Below are positions 1 through 11,217 of a stretch of DNA of 61,892 nucleotides, in pieces. Origin of the DNA: Marinobacter nauticus (GTDB taxonomy: Bacteria; Pseudomonadota; Gammaproteobacteria; Enterobacterales; Shewanellaceae). The position numbers were made by a program, and so were the translations under genes. Numbering within the stretch: position 1 is the first letter of the stretch; each line of letters starts with the position of its first letter. The stretch spans positions 1-61,892 of the forward strand of contig NZ_JAHVJZ010000013.1 of assembly GCF_019801015.1 (NCBI RefSeq), read 5' to 3'. Below the pieces are notes generated by a model. The model worked only from the letters and a program-made list of their open reading frames with translations, did not search any database and was not told the DNA's origin.

Positions 1-7
1 GGGTGTT

Positions 8-13
8 TTTCAA
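8..13 (-). promoter_or_regulatory. Possible rrn P2 -35 box (rest outside the window)
   Basis: TTGAAA on the minus strand lies about 100 bp downstream of the P1 -10. That is nearly the spacing between P1 and TTGACC at the right end of the window. Its -10 would be beyond base 1, so this is a partial site supported only by spacing. Confidence 0.4.
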
Positions 14-109
14 CTTTCCTTTCCGACCGTCGAGTTTTTAACCAGGAGCCCTTCCGGGCCTTGGTGGCTCAGCGTTTTGTTTTCCGCTGTGCCCCGTCGA
101 CAGGAGCGC

Positions 110-137
110 ATTATAGGGACGAGATTATTTCTCGCAA
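110..137 (-). promoter_or_regulatory. rrn P1-type promoter firing out of the left end
   Basis: Read on the minus strand there is a -35 box TTGCGA (132-137), a 16-bp spacer and a perfect -10 box TATAAT (110-115), followed by a GC-rich GCGC discriminator typical of stringently controlled rRNA promoters. The A/T-rich stretch just upstream could act as an UP element. The block from the -10 into the leader resembles the promoter at 61765-61792, including a shared GACGGGG stretch and a CTGGTTAA element. The rRNA genes themselves lie outside the window, so the assignment is inferred. Confidence 0.8.
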
Positions 138-150
138 GGGTTTTCTTAGA

Positions 151-197
151 AAAAAAACGCGTTCGGATAAAATTCCATCCGAACGCCTCTTTTTTCC
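151..197. terminator. Bidirectional terminator after ccoG
   Basis: A 10-bp perfect stem (159-168 with 177-186, GCGTTCGGAT) and an 8-base loop are flanked by an A run on the left and a T-rich run on the right, so it can work in both directions. It lies 33 bp past the ccoG stop and directly upstream of the rrn promoter, insulating the two. Confidence 0.85.
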
Positions 198-218
198 ACA
201 TATTGTCTATTTTCGGGG

Positions 219-1643
219 CTACATACTGCTAATAAAGCGGGATTCCGTCTGGCTATTCAGGGCACCGTCGACACTGCGTAATTCAAAAACAATGTCGGTC
301 ATGGGCTGTTTCAGGTGGAACGGGTCCACCGCAACACTGATGGGCAGGGTGTACACCTCACCGGCGGCTACGGTGACTTGCTGATCACCACTCCATTGAT
401 ATTCCGGCAACCCCTTTACCTCCAGGGTGAACTGCTGAGCTTGCTCAGTCTTGTTCAGCAGGCGCAGGGTATAGACGTTCTCGACCAGGCCATCACGGGT
501 TTCCCGGTAAAGCTGGTTCCGATCCCTCAATACATCGATTTTGACCGGAGCCAACGTCATCAGTGTATAGATGAAGCCCGCTACCATCACACCAAGGATG
601 GCGCCATAGCCAAGCAGCTTAGGACGCGCAACCTGAGAGGTGCCTCCCTCTAACTGACGCTCAGTGGTGTAACTGATCAGCCCCTTTTGGTAGCCCATCT
701 TCACCATCACTTCGTCACAGGTATCGATGCAGGCCCCACAGTTAATGCACTCATACTGCAGGCCGTTACGGATGTCGATGCCGGTTGGACACACCTGAAC
801 ACAGAGGTTGCAGTCGATGCAGTCTCCCAGCCCCATCGCTTTGGGGTCCTGCTTCCGGCCGCGCGGGCCCCGGGTTTCACCTCGTTGAACGTCATAGCCA
901 ACGATAAATGTGTCCCGATCGAACATCGCAGACTGGAAGCGGGCGTAAGGACACATATGCAGGCACATGATCTCCCGCATCCATCCCGCGTTACCGTAAG
1001 TACAGAAAGTGAAGAACAAGGTCCAGAAGTAGACCATGCCCGGCGCCTGGCCGGTAAAGAAGTCCAGATACAGTTCCCGGGTAGGATAGAAGTAGGAGAG
1101 GAAGGTGAGGGCAGTCAGCAGAGCAATCCCCAGCCAGGCTCCGTGTTTGGCGCTCTTGCGCCACAGTTTGTTCCAGTCCCAGGGGGCCTGGTCCAGCTTC
1201 ATCCTTTTGTTGCGGGGCCCCTCAATCCTCTCTTCAAACCAGATATAGATGAAGGTCCATACCGACTGCGGGCACATATAGCCACACCACACCCGTCCCA
1301 AAAACGTCGTGAAGAAGAATAGGGCAAAGGCGGCAATCATAAAGAGCAGCGCCAGCAGGATCAGGTCCTGGGGCCAGATGGTCAGGCCGAATACGTAGAA
1401 TTTGCGCTGGGCCAGATCGAACAGCACCGCCTGACGGTCGCCCCAGGGAAGCCAGGGCAGCAGCAGGAACAGGCTCATCATTACCCATCCCATGCGACGA
1501 CGGAGCTGGGTCCAGACGCCGTCGGTTTTGCGCACGTATATCCGGTTACGGGGATTGCCGCGGGCGGCCGCTGCCTGTTTGGCCGACTGGACGGTAATGG
1601 GTGATCCCTCATTGCGGGGGGACTTTCTGGACTGCTGATCCAT
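219..1643 (-). CDS. ccoG: Cytochrome c oxidase accessory protein CcoG (FixG/RdxA)
   Basis: Membrane-bound iron-sulfur protein that in known systems helps deliver copper during assembly of cbb3-type cytochrome oxidase. About 474 residues. Hydrophobic helices lie near residues 55-75, 90-115 and 170-190. A CGYMCPQ motif is near 120, and two ferredoxin CxxCxxCxxxCP clusters have cysteines near 275/278/281/285 and 299/302/305/309. The C-terminal third matches the Ig-like FixG domain. I chose the ATG at 1643, preceded by GAGGAG; an upstream in-frame GTG at 1676 has no ribosome site and its codons contain that GAGGAG. No ccoNOQP genes are in the window, so it stands alone between an rrn promoter and glmS. 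Confidence 0.93.
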   Translation of the reverse strand: MDQQSRKSPRNEGSPITVQSAKQAAAARGNPRNRIYVRKTDGVWTQLRRRMGWVMMSLFLLLPWLPWGDRQAVLFDLAQRKFYVFGLTIWPQDLILLALLFMIAAFALFFFTTFLGRVWCGYMCPQSVWTFIYIWFEERIEGPRNKRMKLDQAPWDWNKLWRKSAKHGAWLGIALLTALTFLSYFYPTRELYLDFFTGQAPGMVYFWTLFFTFCTYGNAGWMREIMCLHMCPYARFQSAMFDRDTFIVGYDVQRGETRGPRGRKQDPKAMGLGDCIDCNLCVQVCPTGIDIRNGLQYECINCGACIDTCDEVMVKMGYQKGLISYTTERQLEGGTSQVARPKLLGYGAILGVMVAGFIYTLMTLAPVKIDVLRDRNQLYRETRDGLVENVYTLRLLNKTEQAQQFTLEVKGLPEYQWSGDQQVTVAAGEVYTLPISVAVDPFHLKQPMTDIVFELRSVDGALNSQTESRFISSM

Positions 1644-1703
1644 AGGACTGCCTGACTCCTCACATCGTTGGGGCACACCCTAACAAGATCGCAACACAGC
1701 AAG

Positions 1704-1719
1704 CGTGACCCTGATCACG
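1704..1719. promoter_or_regulatory. CRP/FNR-family-like palindrome upstream of ccoG
   Basis: CGTGA-N6-TCACG is a perfect 5+5 inverted repeat matching the core GTGA-N6-TCAC of CRP-type sites, with both outermost bases deviating from the consensus. It is about 60 bp upstream of the ccoG start. Control of a cbb3 assembly gene by a CRP/FNR-type regulator would make sense, but this is inference. Confidence 0.35.
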
Positions 1720-1770
1720 GATGATACTAAAAACTCGATCAGGAGGGATCATCCTGGACAAAATCCACCA

Positions 1771-1795
1771 ATAAAAAGGGCGCCGAACGGCGCCC
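1771..1795 (-). terminator. Terminator after glmS
   Basis: Stem GGGCGCC (1778-1784) with GGCGCCC (1789-1795) and a 4-base loop; on the minus strand it is followed by TTTTTAT. It lies just past the glmS stop. Confidence 0.85.
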
Positions 1796-1816
1796 TTCAA
1801 GTGCGAAAGCACGGAA

Positions 1817-3649
1817 TCACTCTACGGTAACGGACTTCGCCAGGTTACGTGGCTGGTCCACATCGGTGCCTTTAATCAGGGCAACGTAGTAGGACAGCAG
1901 CTGCAGCGGCAGGGTGTAGATGATCGGCGCAATAAACTCATCGCAGTGCGGCACCGGAATCACCTTCATGGTGTCGTCGCTTGCGAAGCGGGCATTCACG
2001 TCGGCAAAGACGTACATCAGACCACCACGGGCGCGCACCTCTTCGACGTTGGACTTCAGCTTTTCCAGCAGTTCGTTGTTGGGTGCCACCACAATCACCG
2101 GCATCTCAGCATCGATCAGCGCCAGCGGGCCGTGTTTCAGTTCACCGGAGGCGTAAGCTTCAGCGTGGATGTAGGAGATCTCTTTCAGCTTCAGCGCCCC
2201 TTCCATTGCGATGGGGTACTGATCGCCACGGCCCAGGAACAGGGCGTGGTGCTTATCAGCGAAATCTTCCGCCAGTGCTTCAATGGCGTCATTCAGGCTC
2301 AGCGCCTGTTCCACTTTGCTTGGCAGCGCTTGCAGTGCAGCAACCAGTTGACCGACCGTCTCTTCGCTCATGCCGTTGTGGATACCGATGGCACCCGTCA
2401 GCATCAGCAGCGCCGCCAGCTGAACGGTGAACGCTTTGGTGGAAGCCACGCCGATCTCCGCGCCAGCTTTCATCATGTAAGCCATGTCCGACTCCCGCAC
2501 CAGAGAGGAGCCCGGTACGTTACAGATGGTCAGACTGGCCATGTAGCCCATCTCTTTGGCCAGACGCAGTGCTGCCAGGGTATCGGCGGTTTCACCGGAC
2601 TGGGAGATGGTCACCAGCAGGCTATTGGGGAACACATGGGATTTGCGGTAGCGGAATTCAGACGCGATCTCCACATTGCAGGAAACACCGGCATGCTGCT
2701 CCAGCCAGTAGCGCGCCACCATACCCGCATGGTAGCTGGTACCACAGGCAATGATCTGAACGTGCTTAACCTGAGCCAGCAGCTCTGCCGCGTTTTCACC
2801 GAAAGCATCCAGCGCCACTTTGCCGGAAGCCAGGCGGCTTTCCAGGGTACGCTGCAGGGCGGTGGGCTGCTCGTAGATCTCTTTCATCATGTAATGACGG
2901 TAAGGACCTTTATCGCCGGCATCGTGGCTGACTTCGGACTCGTTGATTTCGCGTTCAACACGCTCACCGCTGGCATCGTAGATCGCCACTTCGCGACGGG
3001 TCACCTCAGCCACATCGCCCTCTTCCAGGAAAGCGAAACGACGGGTAACCGGCAACAGCGCCAGCTGGTCGGAAGCGATAAAGTGTTCACCCAGACCGTA
3101 ACCCACCACCAGCGGACTGCCGGAGCGGGCAACCACCAGACGCTCCGGGTCACGGCAATCCATCACCACGGTGCCATAAGCGCCTTCCAGCTGTTTTACG
3201 GTCGCCTGGACCGCCGCCAGCAGAGAGTCGGCGGTTTTGCGCTCGTGATGCACCAGATGGGCAATCACCTCGGTATCGGTGTCAGAGCTGAACACGTAAC
3301 CCAGAGACTGCAGGTGGGTGCGCAGTTCAACGTGATTTTCGATGATGCCGTTGTGCACCACCGCAATCTCATCGCAGGATACGTGAGGGTGAGCGTTTCG
3401 CTCAGACGGTTCACCGTGGGTCGCCCAACGGGTGTGGGCAATACCGGTGCCACCGGCCAGCGGGGCTTGTTCCAGTGCCGTGGCCAGTTCCTGTACTTTA
3501 CCCAGGCGGCGCAGACGACCCAGCTCACCTTCGGCATTCAGTACGGCCACACCGGCAGAGTCGTAGCCCCGGTACTCCAGCCGCTTCAGGCCTTCGACCA
3601 GAATCTCAGCCACATCACGCTGCGCAACTGCGCCAACAATCCCACACAT
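1817..3649 (-). CDS. glmS: Glutamine--fructose-6-phosphate aminotransferase (isomerizing)
   Basis: Makes glucosamine-6-phosphate from fructose-6-phosphate and glutamine, the entry step of amino-sugar synthesis for peptidoglycan and LPS. 610 residues, the usual length. It opens MCGIVGA, so Cys2 is the glutaminase nucleophile of the N-terminal Ntn domain. Two SIS sugar-isomerase domains follow, with CGTSYH and SQSGETADT motifs in the first and a CDEFIAPI segment near the C-terminus. An AGGAG site lies before the start. It is 12 bp behind the DeoR-family regulator gene and cotranscribed with it; a terminator follows. GlmS and GlmU, which act in the same pathway, are adjacent but separated by a terminator and a promoter. 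Confidence 0.98.
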   Translation of the reverse strand: MCGIVGAVAQRDVAEILVEGLKRLEYRGYDSAGVAVLNAEGELGRLRRLGKVQELATALEQAPLAGGTGIAHTRWATHGEPSERNAHPHVSCDEIAVVHNGIIENHVELRTHLQSLGYVFSSDTDTEVIAHLVHHERKTADSLLAAVQATVKQLEGAYGTVVMDCRDPERLVVARSGSPLVVGYGLGEHFIASDQLALLPVTRRFAFLEEGDVAEVTRREVAIYDASGERVEREINESEVSHDAGDKGPYRHYMMKEIYEQPTALQRTLESRLASGKVALDAFGENAAELLAQVKHVQIIACGTSYHAGMVARYWLEQHAGVSCNVEIASEFRYRKSHVFPNSLLVTISQSGETADTLAALRLAKEMGYMASLTICNVPGSSLVRESDMAYMMKAGAEIGVASTKAFTVQLAALLMLTGAIGIHNGMSEETVGQLVAALQALPSKVEQALSLNDAIEALAEDFADKHHALFLGRGDQYPIAMEGALKLKEISYIHAEAYASGELKHGPLALIDAEMPVIVVAPNNELLEKLKSNVEEVRARGGLMYVFADVNARFASDDTMKVIPVPHCDEFIAPIIYTLPLQLLSYYVALIKGTDVDQPRNLAKSVTVE

Positions 3650-3661
3650 AGGGTTCTCCTG

Positions 3662-4432
3662 TTATTCAGCCGCGGCGCAGATCACCTGCACCCCGTGTAA
3701 TTCAATCTGTCGTTTTGCCTCACTGTCGAGGCGGTCATCGGTGATCAGTCGTGTCACTTTGTTCCAGGGAAGCTCAAGGTTGGGGATCCGCCGGCCAATC
3801 TTGTCGGACTCCACCATCACGTTCACTTCACGTGCAACCTCTGCCATCACCTGGGAGAGACCAATCAATTCATTAAAGGTGGTGGTGCCCCGAGCGATAT
3901 CGATGCCATCGGCACCGATAAACAGTTGGTCGAAGTCATAGGCCCGCAATACTTGCTCTGCCACTTTTCCCTGAAATGACTCCGAATGCGGATCCCAGGT
4001 CCCTCCGGTCATCAGAAGGGTAGGCTCATTTTCCAGCTCCCGCAGCGCATTGGCGCTGTTCAGGGAGTTGGTCATCACCACCAGACCCCGCTTTTCACCT
4101 AACTCACCGATTAACGCCGCCGTGGTGCGGCCGCTGTCGATCACAATGCGTTGATGGTCCCGGATCTGGGCCGCCGCAGCCCGGCCTATCGCCCCTTTAT
4201 AGCGGGACGGGCTGTGGATGGGGTCATCCTGCAGGATCTCCGAGGGCATGGGGATGGCACCACCATAACGTCGCAACAGCAGGCCGCTGGCCTCCAGCGT
4301 GGCCAGATCCTTGCGAATGGTCACTTCCGAGGTCCCCAGTTCCCGCGCCAGCATATCGACACTGACCTCACCCTGCTCATTCAGCAAAACGGTGATCCGG
4401 TGGCGACGCTGTTGAGTGTTACGTTTCGACAT
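3662..4432 (-). CDS. DeoR-family transcriptional regulator upstream of glmS
   Basis: Sugar-phosphate-responsive repressor family. About 256 residues from MSKRNTQQRR. The N-terminal helix-turn-helix (VSVDMLARELGTSEVTIRKD) is followed by an effector domain with the family IDSGRTT and TNSLNSA segments. A longer reading frame starts at 4492, but the promoter boxes at 4465-4492 lie inside it, so the ATG at 4432 is preferred. It is the first gene of a two-gene operon with glmS. This suggests that it controls amino-sugar supply in response to a phosphorylated sugar, which is inference from position. A palindrome between promoter and start may be its own operator. The specific effector is unknown. 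Confidence 0.88.
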   Translation of the reverse strand: MSKRNTQQRRHRITVLLNEQGEVSVDMLARELGTSEVTIRKDLATLEASGLLLRRYGGAIPMPSEILQDDPIHSPSRYKGAIGRAAAAQIRDHQRIVIDSGRTTAALIGELGEKRGLVVMTNSLNSANALRELENEPTLLMTGGTWDPHSESFQGKVAEQVLRAYDFDQLFIGADGIDIARGTTTFNELIGLSQVMAEVAREVNVMVESDKIGRRIPNLELPWNKVTRLITDDRLDSEAKRQIELHGVQVICAAAE

Positions 4433-4444
4433 GCTCTCAATAAG

Positions 4445-4457
4445 TTTCGTTTCGAAA
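4445..4457. promoter_or_regulatory. Candidate operator TTTCG-TTT-CGAAA
   Basis: A perfect 5+3+5 inverted repeat lies at the expected transcription start of the regulator-glmS operon, where a bound repressor would block initiation. Autoregulation by the DeoR-family protein is inferred from position only. Confidence 0.45.
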
Positions 4458-4464
4458 GTTAGTA

Positions 4465-4492
4465 AGTATAAAAACAAAACCGAACAGATCAA
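4465..4492 (-). promoter_or_regulatory. Promoter of the deoR-glmS operon
   Basis: Minus strand: -35 TTGATC (4487-4492), 16-bp spacer, -10 TATACT (4465-4470). The predicted transcription start is near 4458, about 25 bp before the regulator start codon. Confidence 0.75.
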
Positions 4493-4500
4493 GCAGACAT

Positions 4501-4525
4501 AAAAAAAGCGGCCCTTCCGGCCGCT
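4501..4525 (-). terminator. Terminator after glmU
   Basis: Stem AGCGGCC (4507-4513) with GGCCGCT (4519-4525), loop CTTCC; on the minus strand it is followed by a T run (4501-4506). Confidence 0.85.
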
Positions 4526-4541
4526 CCTTTTATGATGACTG

Positions 4542-5897
4542 TCAGCGTTTCTTTTGCGGTCGCTGCCAGTTAGCGATGTGCTTCTGCTTAGTGCGGGTCA
4601 GCACCAGTTCACCTTCACCCACATCTTTGGTGATGGTGGAACCGGCTGCGATGGTGGCCCCTTTGGCAATGCGCACCGGCGCCACCAACTGAGAGTCAGA
4701 GCCCACAAACACCTCGTCCTCAATTACGGTCAGGTGTTTATTGGCACCATCGTAGTTGCAGGTGATGGTACCGGCGCCAATGTTCACCTTATCACCCACT
4801 TCCGCATCACCGATGTAGGCCAGGTGGTTGGCTTTGGAGCCCTTACCAAGACGGGCTTTCTTCATCTCAACGAAGTTACCGATGTGGCTGTCTTCCACCA
4901 GCTCTGCACCAGGACGCAGACGGGCAAACGGACCGGCGGTGCAGACTTCACCTACGGTTGCCTCTTCCACAATGGTGTAAGGTTTGATGACGCTGCCTTT
5001 GCCGATATGGCAATCCTTCAGCAGGCAGCCGGCGCCGATCACCACGTCATCTTCGATGGTGACGTTGCCCTCTACCACCACATTCACATCGATGGTGATG
5101 TCGGAACCGGTGGTCAGGGTGCCACGAAGATCAAAGCGGGCAGGGTCAATCAGCGTCACGCCCGCCAGCATCAGTTGCTCGGCCGCGCGTGCCTGGTACG
5201 CCCGTTCCAGCGCCGCCAATTGCAGACGGTTGTTGGCGCCTTCCACCTCAATGGCGCTGTCCGGTTGTGCAGTGGCCACGCCACCTTCGGCTGCCGCCAT
5301 GGCAATCACATCGGTCAGGTAATATTCGCCCTGAGCGTTGTTGTTGGAGAGGTTACCCAGCCAGGTTTTGAGCGCCTTACCCGGTGCCACCAGAATGCCG
5401 GTATTCACTTCGGAGATCGCCAGCTGATCCGGATTGGCGTCCTTCTGCTCTACGATCGCTTTCACTACACCCGATTCCCGGACAATGCGGCCATAACCGC
5501 TGGGGTTGTCCAGGTTAACAGTGAGCAGACCGATGCCGTTCTCCGGCTGAACCGCCAACAGACGCTCCAGTGTGTGGGTCTGAATCAGCGGCACGTCGCC
5601 ATACAGCACCAGTACGGTGCTGTCATCGTCCCAATCCGCCATATTAACCGCATGCCCGGTGCCCAATTGTTCCGCCTGCAGCGCCCATTCCACCTGGTTG
5701 TGGCTCAGCGCGGCCTGAAGCTGGTCAGCACCGTGGCCGTATACCAGGTGAGTGCGGTGGGGTGCTAAGGGGGCAGCGGCATCAATGGCGTGTTGCACCA
5801 TCGGTTTGCCGGCAACAGGATGCAGCACTTTCGGTAGCTTGGACTTCATCCGGGTACCCATCCCTGCGGCCAGGATGACGACTTCCAACTTCATCAT
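4542..5897 (-). CDS. glmU: Bifunctional GlmU: UDP-GlcNAc pyrophosphorylase / glucosamine-1-phosphate acetyltransferase
   Basis: Catalyses the last two steps to UDP-N-acetylglucosamine. 451 residues (family about 456). The N-terminal uridylyltransferase domain carries the nucleotide loop [19 protein letters not shown] near residues 9-27. The C-terminal half is a left-handed beta-helix of hexapeptide repeats ending in the acetyltransferase site ([12 protein letters not shown] and [11 protein letters not shown] segments). The start is ATG-ATG, and either methionine could be used. It has its own terminator and is divergent from the DMT transporter gene; with glmS it groups amino-sugar precursor synthesis in one place. 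Confidence 0.98.
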   Translation of the reverse strand: MMKLEVVILAAGMGTRMKSKLPKVLHPVAGKPMVQHAIDAAAPLAPHRTHLVYGHGADQLQAALSHNQVEWALQAEQLGTGHAVNMADWDDDSTVLVLYGDVPLIQTHTLERLLAVQPENGIGLLTVNLDNPSGYGRIVRESGVVKAIVEQKDANPDQLAISEVNTGILVAPGKALKTWLGNLSNNNAQGEYYLTDVIAMAAAEGGVATAQPDSAIEVEGANNRLQLAALERAYQARAAEQLMLAGVTLIDPARFDLRGTLTTGSDITIDVNVVVEGNVTIEDDVVIGAGCLLKDCHIGKGSVIKPYTIVEEATVGEVCTAGPFARLRPGAELVEDSHIGNFVEMKKARLGKGSKANHLAYIGDAEVGDKVNIGAGTITCNYDGANKHLTVIEDEVFVGSDSQLVAPVRIAKGATIAAGSTITKDVGEGELVLTRTKQKHIANWQRPQKKR

Positions 5898-5971
5898 TGC
5901 GATCTCTGTATTTTGAAATGGGGCATATTATACCCACAGTGATGACGAAAATAAGGAGCATTGCTCTCCCT

Positions 5972-6877
5972 ATGTCCGGACACGCTTCTCCGGTGCGGGC
6001 GCATTTGGGCTTACTGCTTTATGCGCTGCTGATCAGTACCTCTTTTCCCCTGGCCACCTTTCTCGGCAGCCAGTATTCGCCATTGCTGACCACCTGGTTG
6101 CGCTTCGCCATCGCGGCTCTGGGTTTTATTCTGCTGCTTCTGTGGCAAGGGCGGTTGAGCTGGCCCGGCTGGCGTGATGTGAGCCGGTACGCGTTGATAA
6201 GCCTGCCTCTGACCGGCTTTTTCCTGCTGATGTTTGTCGCCGGAGGCAGCGCAACGGCGCTGGCGATGGGCGCTCTGGCAACCCTGGTGCCCTTGTTCAG
6301 TGCCTTATTCAGCTGGTGCATCTGGCGGGTTCGGCCCACTGGCGCACGCTGGCTGGCATTGTCACTTGGCGCGGTGGGGGCGCTTTGGGTTTTGACCAAT
6401 GGAAATTTGAGTCAATTAGGGCAGGAGAGTTGGCCTTATGGAAACTCGGTGTTTCTGATCGCCTGTCTGATCATGGGACTTTACCCTTTGGTGTTGAAAG
6501 CCCTCCACCGGGGCGAACCCATGGTGCTGGTCAGTGGCTGGTCGTTGATCACCGGCACGCTCTGGCTCACCTTGGCGGCGCTGTTCTGGCAGCCGGAGCT
6601 GCTCTGGCCTGCGCCCGCTCAGTGGGGCGCCATTCTCTGGCTGGCACTGGCCACCACCATGCTGACCTTCTTTCTCTATCAGAGCGCCGCCGTCGTGGTG
6701 GGGGGAAGCAGTGCGAATGCCTACAGCCTGCTGACGCCCACATTTGTCCTGCTGCTGAACGTCAGCCTGGGTGCCCCCTGGCCACCATGGCAACTCATAC
6801 CCGGCTTTCTTCTGACGGTGCTCGCGCTGATCTGGCTGCTGAAACAGGACCGGCAACCGACGGACAAACAGGCATAA
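5972..6877 (+). CDS. DMT-family (EamA) membrane transporter
   Basis: Drug/metabolite transporter superfamily protein of about 301 residues. It has roughly ten hydrophobic helices arranged as two EamA repeats, with GALATLVPLFSALFSW closing the first repeat and a matching segment near the C-terminus. The substrate cannot be told. I start at the ATG at 5972 because AAGGAG lies about 13 bp upstream; an in-frame ATG at 5942 and one at 5897 are less likely, since the latter would overlap the glmU start. It is the only plus-strand gene left of oriC and sits between glmU and atpC, sharing a bidirectional terminator with atpC. Confidence 0.85.
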   Translation: MSGHASPVRAHLGLLLYALLISTSFPLATFLGSQYSPLLTTWLRFAIAALGFILLLLWQGRLSWPGWRDVSRYALISLPLTGFFLLMFVAGGSATALAMGALATLVPLFSALFSWCIWRVRPTGARWLALSLGAVGALWVLTNGNLSQLGQESWPYGNSVFLIACLIMGLYPLVLKALHRGEPMVLVSGWSLITGTLWLTLAALFWQPELLWPAPAQWGAILWLALATTMLTFFLYQSAAVVVGGSSANAYSLLTPTFVLLLNVSLGAPWPPWQLIPGFLLTVLALIWLLKQDRQPTDKQA

Positions 6878-6905
6878 AAAAAGCGCCGCGATTGCGGCGC
6901 TTTTT
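6878..6905. terminator. Bidirectional terminator between the DMT gene and atpC
   Basis: Stem GCGCCGC (6883-6889) with GCGGCGC (6894-6900), loop GATT, A run on the left and T run on the right. It serves both converging transcription units. Confidence 0.9.
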
Positions 6906-6918
6906 CAATTGGGAATGT

Positions 6919-7344
6919 TTACTTACCCAGGCTCTTACGGATGGTTTCAACCACACGCAGCTGAGCCAGGGCTTTCGCCAGCTCAATCTGGGCCGCGTCG
7001 TAATCGAAGTCCACACCGGCGTTGGCGATGCGCTCTTCCGCGTTGCGCTTGGCTTCGCGGGCCGCTTCCACGTCGATGTCTTCCGCCCGTACGGCCACGT
7101 CAGCCAATACGGTTACGCAATCCGGCTGAACTTCGAGGATGCCACCAGACAGGTAGATAACCTCAACTTCGCCATGTTGCTTAACGATACGAACCATACC
7201 GGGCTTGATGGCAGTCAGCAGCGGGACGTGACCGGGCAGGATCCCCAGCTCACCCTCGGTACCGGTGACTTGCAGAGTCTCTACAAGACCGGAGAAGAGG
7301 CGCTTTTCTGCGCTGACGACATCCAAGTGAACAGTCATTGCCAT
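6919..7344 (-). CDS. atpC: ATP synthase epsilon subunit
   Basis: Central-stalk subunit of F1 that couples rotation and can inhibit hydrolysis. 141 residues. The N-terminal beta-sandwich ([18 protein letters not shown]) is followed by the C-terminal two-helix arm with an [15 protein letters not shown] stretch. GGGAGG precedes the ATG at 7344; a second ATG two codons later is possible. It is the last gene of the atp operon. Confidence 0.97.
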   Translation of the reverse strand: MAMTVHLDVVSAEKRLFSGLVETLQVTGTEGELGILPGHVPLLTAIKPGMVRIVKQHGEVEVIYLSGGILEVQPDCVTVLADVAVRAEDIDVEAAREAKRNAEERIANAGVDFDYDAAQIELAKALAQLRVVETIRKSLGK

Positions 7345-7362
7345 CTCATCCTCCCGGATCGA

Positions 7363-8778
<1,416 letters not shown>

Positions 8779-9642
8779 TTAAACCGCTGCGGCACCGGCA
8801 CAAATCTCGCTAAGCTCCTGAGTAATCGCAGCCTGACGAGCCTTGTTGTATACCAGTTGCAGATCGTCGATCAGGTTACCCGCGTTATCGGTTGCGGCTT
8901 TCATCGCAACCATTCGGGCGGCCTGTTCTGACGCGGCGTTTTCCACGACACCTTGATACACGACGGACTCAACGTAGCGCACCAGCAGCTTATCCAGCAT
9001 CGGCTTAGGCTCGTCGGGTTCGTACACGTAATCCCAGGCGTGCGGCTTTTCAGACGCGTCCATCTTGGGCAACGGCAGCAGTTGATCGATCACTGGATCC
9101 TGCTTCATGGTGTTCACAAATTGGTTGTACACCAGGTACAGACGATCCAGCTTGCCCTCATCGAAGGCATCCAGCATCACTTTCACGGAGCCAATCAGGT
9201 CAGTCAGGCTCGGCTCATCACCGAGACCAGACACCTGAGCGACCACATTACCGCCAAAGGTTTGGAAGAACTGAGCACCTTTGGAGCCCACGGCAGCGAA
9301 CTGCACCTGGGCTCCTTGGGATTGCCAGTCTTTGGCCGACTTCAGAACCTGCTTGAACAGGTTCACGTTCAGGCCACCGCAGAGGCCACGATCCGTGGAG
9401 ACTACGACGTAGCCCACGTTCTTGACCTCGCGTTCTTCCAGGTAAGGATGCTTGTACTCGAGAGAGCCTTGCGCGATGTGACCGATAACCTTACGCATGC
9501 TTTCAGCATAGGGACGGCTGGAATTCATGCGCTCTTGCGCACGACGCATCTTCGATGCGGCAACCATCTCCATCGCAGAAGTGATCTTCTGAGTGTTTTT
9601 CACACTCGAGATCTTGGTTCGGATCTCTTTAGCGCCGGACAT
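8779..9642 (-). CDS. atpG: ATP synthase gamma subunit
   Basis: Rotor shaft of F1. 287 residues. The N-terminal coiled coil starts [20 protein letters not shown], and the C-terminal helix contains the family signature region ending [20 protein letters not shown]. The middle Rossmann-like domain contains [16 protein letters not shown]. It lies between atpA and atpD. Confidence 0.98.
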   Translation of the reverse strand: MSGAKEIRTKISSVKNTQKITSAMEMVAASKMRRAQERMNSSRPYAESMRKVIGHIAQGSLEYKHPYLEEREVKNVGYVVVSTDRGLCGGLNVNLFKQVLKSAKDWQSQGAQVQFAAVGSKGAQFFQTFGGNVVAQVSGLGDEPSLTDLIGSVKVMLDAFDEGKLDRLYLVYNQFVNTMKQDPVIDQLLPLPKMDASEKPHAWDYVYEPDEPKPMLDKLLVRYVESVVYQGVVENAASEQAARMVAMKAATDNAGNLIDDLQLVYNKARQAAITQELSEICAGAAAV

Positions 9643-9661
9643 CTCTACTCTCCTTTACCTG

Positions 9662-11203
9662 TTACCAGGTTTGGGTGGCAACGAACTTGTCCAGAGCTGC
9701 CTGCATCTGACCTTCGATATCACCGTTGTAATCACCGGTGTCGTTGATCAGCTTCATCAGCTCAGCGTGTTCGCTGTTCATGTAGGAAAGCAGAGCGGCT
9801 TCGAAAGCACCGATCTTGGCTACTTCGATGGACTTCAGGAAGCCCTTCTCAGCAGAGAAGATCACCACGGCTTGGTCGGCCACGCTCATCGGAGCGTACT
9901 GCTTCTGCTTCATCAGCTCGGTAACACGCTCACCATGCTCAAGCTGGGCACGGGTTGCGTCATCCAAGTCAGAGGAGAACTGAGCAAAGGCGGCCAGTTC
10001 GCGGTACTGAGCCAGAGCGGTACGGATACCACCGGACAGCTTCTTGATGATCTTGGTCTGGGCAGCACCACCTACACGGGATACAGAGATACCCGGGTTC
10101 ACAGCAGGACGCAGGCCGGCGTTGAACAGGTTGGTTTCCAGGAAGATCTGACCGTCAGTAATGGAGATTACGTTGGTCGGTACGAATGCAGATACGTCAC
10201 CAGCTTGGGTTTCGATGATCGGCAGCGCGGTCAGAGAACCGGTTTGGCCTTTCACTTCACCATTGGTGAAACGCTCAACGTACTCCGCGTTTACACGGGA
10301 AGCACGCTCCAGCAGACGGGAGTGGAGGTAGAATACGTCACCCGGGAACGCTTCACGGCCCGGCGGACGACGCAGCAGCAGAGAGATCTGACGGTAAGCA
10401 ACAGCCTGCTTGGACAGGTCATCGTACACGATCAGCGCGTCTTCACCGCGGTCACGGAAGTATTCACCCATGGTACAGCCGGAGTACGGAGCCAGGTACT
10501 GCAGTGCAGCCGCTTCAGAAGCGGAGGCCACCACTACGATGGTGTTCTGCAGAGCGCCGTGCTCTTCCAGCTTGCGTACTACGTTAGCGATGGTGGAGGC
10601 CTTCTGGCCAATCGCAACGTACACACACTTAATACCGGAGTCTTTCTGGTTAATGATGGCGTCGATGGCCATCGCAGTCTTACCAGTCTGACGGTCACCA
10701 ATGATCAGCTCACGCTGACCACGACCGATCGGAATCATGGAGTCGACGGACTTATAACCAGTCTGTACCGGCTGGGATACGCCTTCACGGTCAATTACGC
10801 CCGGGGCAATCACTTCGATAGGAGCAAAACCATCGTTGTCGATGGGGCCCTTACCGTCGATCGCCTGACCCAGGGTATTCACCACGCGGCCCAGCAGGCC
10901 ACGGCCAACCGGAACTTCCAGAATACGGCCAGTGGATTTAACTTTGATGCCCTCAGCCAGGTCGGCATAAGGACCCATTACTACCGCACCTACGGAGTCA
11001 CGCTCCAGGTTCAATGCGATGGCGTAACGGTTGCCAGGCAGCTCGATCATCTCGCCCTGCATCACATCGGCCAGGCCGTGGATGCGGACAATACCGTCGC
11101 TTACAGAAACGATGGTACCTTCGTTGCGAGCTTCGCTGACAACATTGAACTGCTCAATACGGCTCTTGATCAGTTCGCTGATTTCAGTGGAATTCAGTTG
11201 CAT
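9662..11203 (-). CDS. atpA: ATP synthase alpha subunit
   Basis: Non-catalytic nucleotide-binding F1 subunit. 513 residues from [12 protein letters not shown]. Walker A GDRQTGKT lies near residues 169-176, and [15 protein letters not shown] is the ATP synthase alpha/beta signature. A GTG two codons earlier (11209) is also open, but the MQLNSTEI start is the conserved one. Confidence 0.99.
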   Translation of the reverse strand: MQLNSTEISELIKSRIEQFNVVSEARNEGTIVSVSDGIVRIHGLADVMQGEMIELPGNRYAIALNLERDSVGAVVMGPYADLAEGIKVKSTGRILEVPVGRGLLGRVVNTLGQAIDGKGPIDNDGFAPIEVIAPGVIDREGVSQPVQTGYKSVDSMIPIGRGQRELIIGDRQTGKTAMAIDAIINQKDSGIKCVYVAIGQKASTIANVVRKLEEHGALQNTIVVVASASEAAALQYLAPYSGCTMGEYFRDRGEDALIVYDDLSKQAVAYRQISLLLRRPPGREAFPGDVFYLHSRLLERASRVNAEYVERFTNGEVKGQTGSLTALPIIETQAGDVSAFVPTNVISITDGQIFLETNLFNAGLRPAVNPGISVSRVGGAAQTKIIKKLSGGIRTALAQYRELAAFAQFSSDLDDATRAQLEHGERVTELMKQKQYAPMSVADQAVVIFSAEKGFLKSIEVAKIGAFEAALLSYMNSEHAELMKLINDTGDYNGDIEGQMQAALDKFVATQTW

Positions 11204-11217
11204 GCTCACATCCCCAA

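Noticed and set aside
3820-3840. CACGTG-containing stretch in the DeoR-family gene considered as a fourth parS
   Set aside because: Only the central hexamer and a few flanking bases match; several conserved positions of the 16-mer differ.
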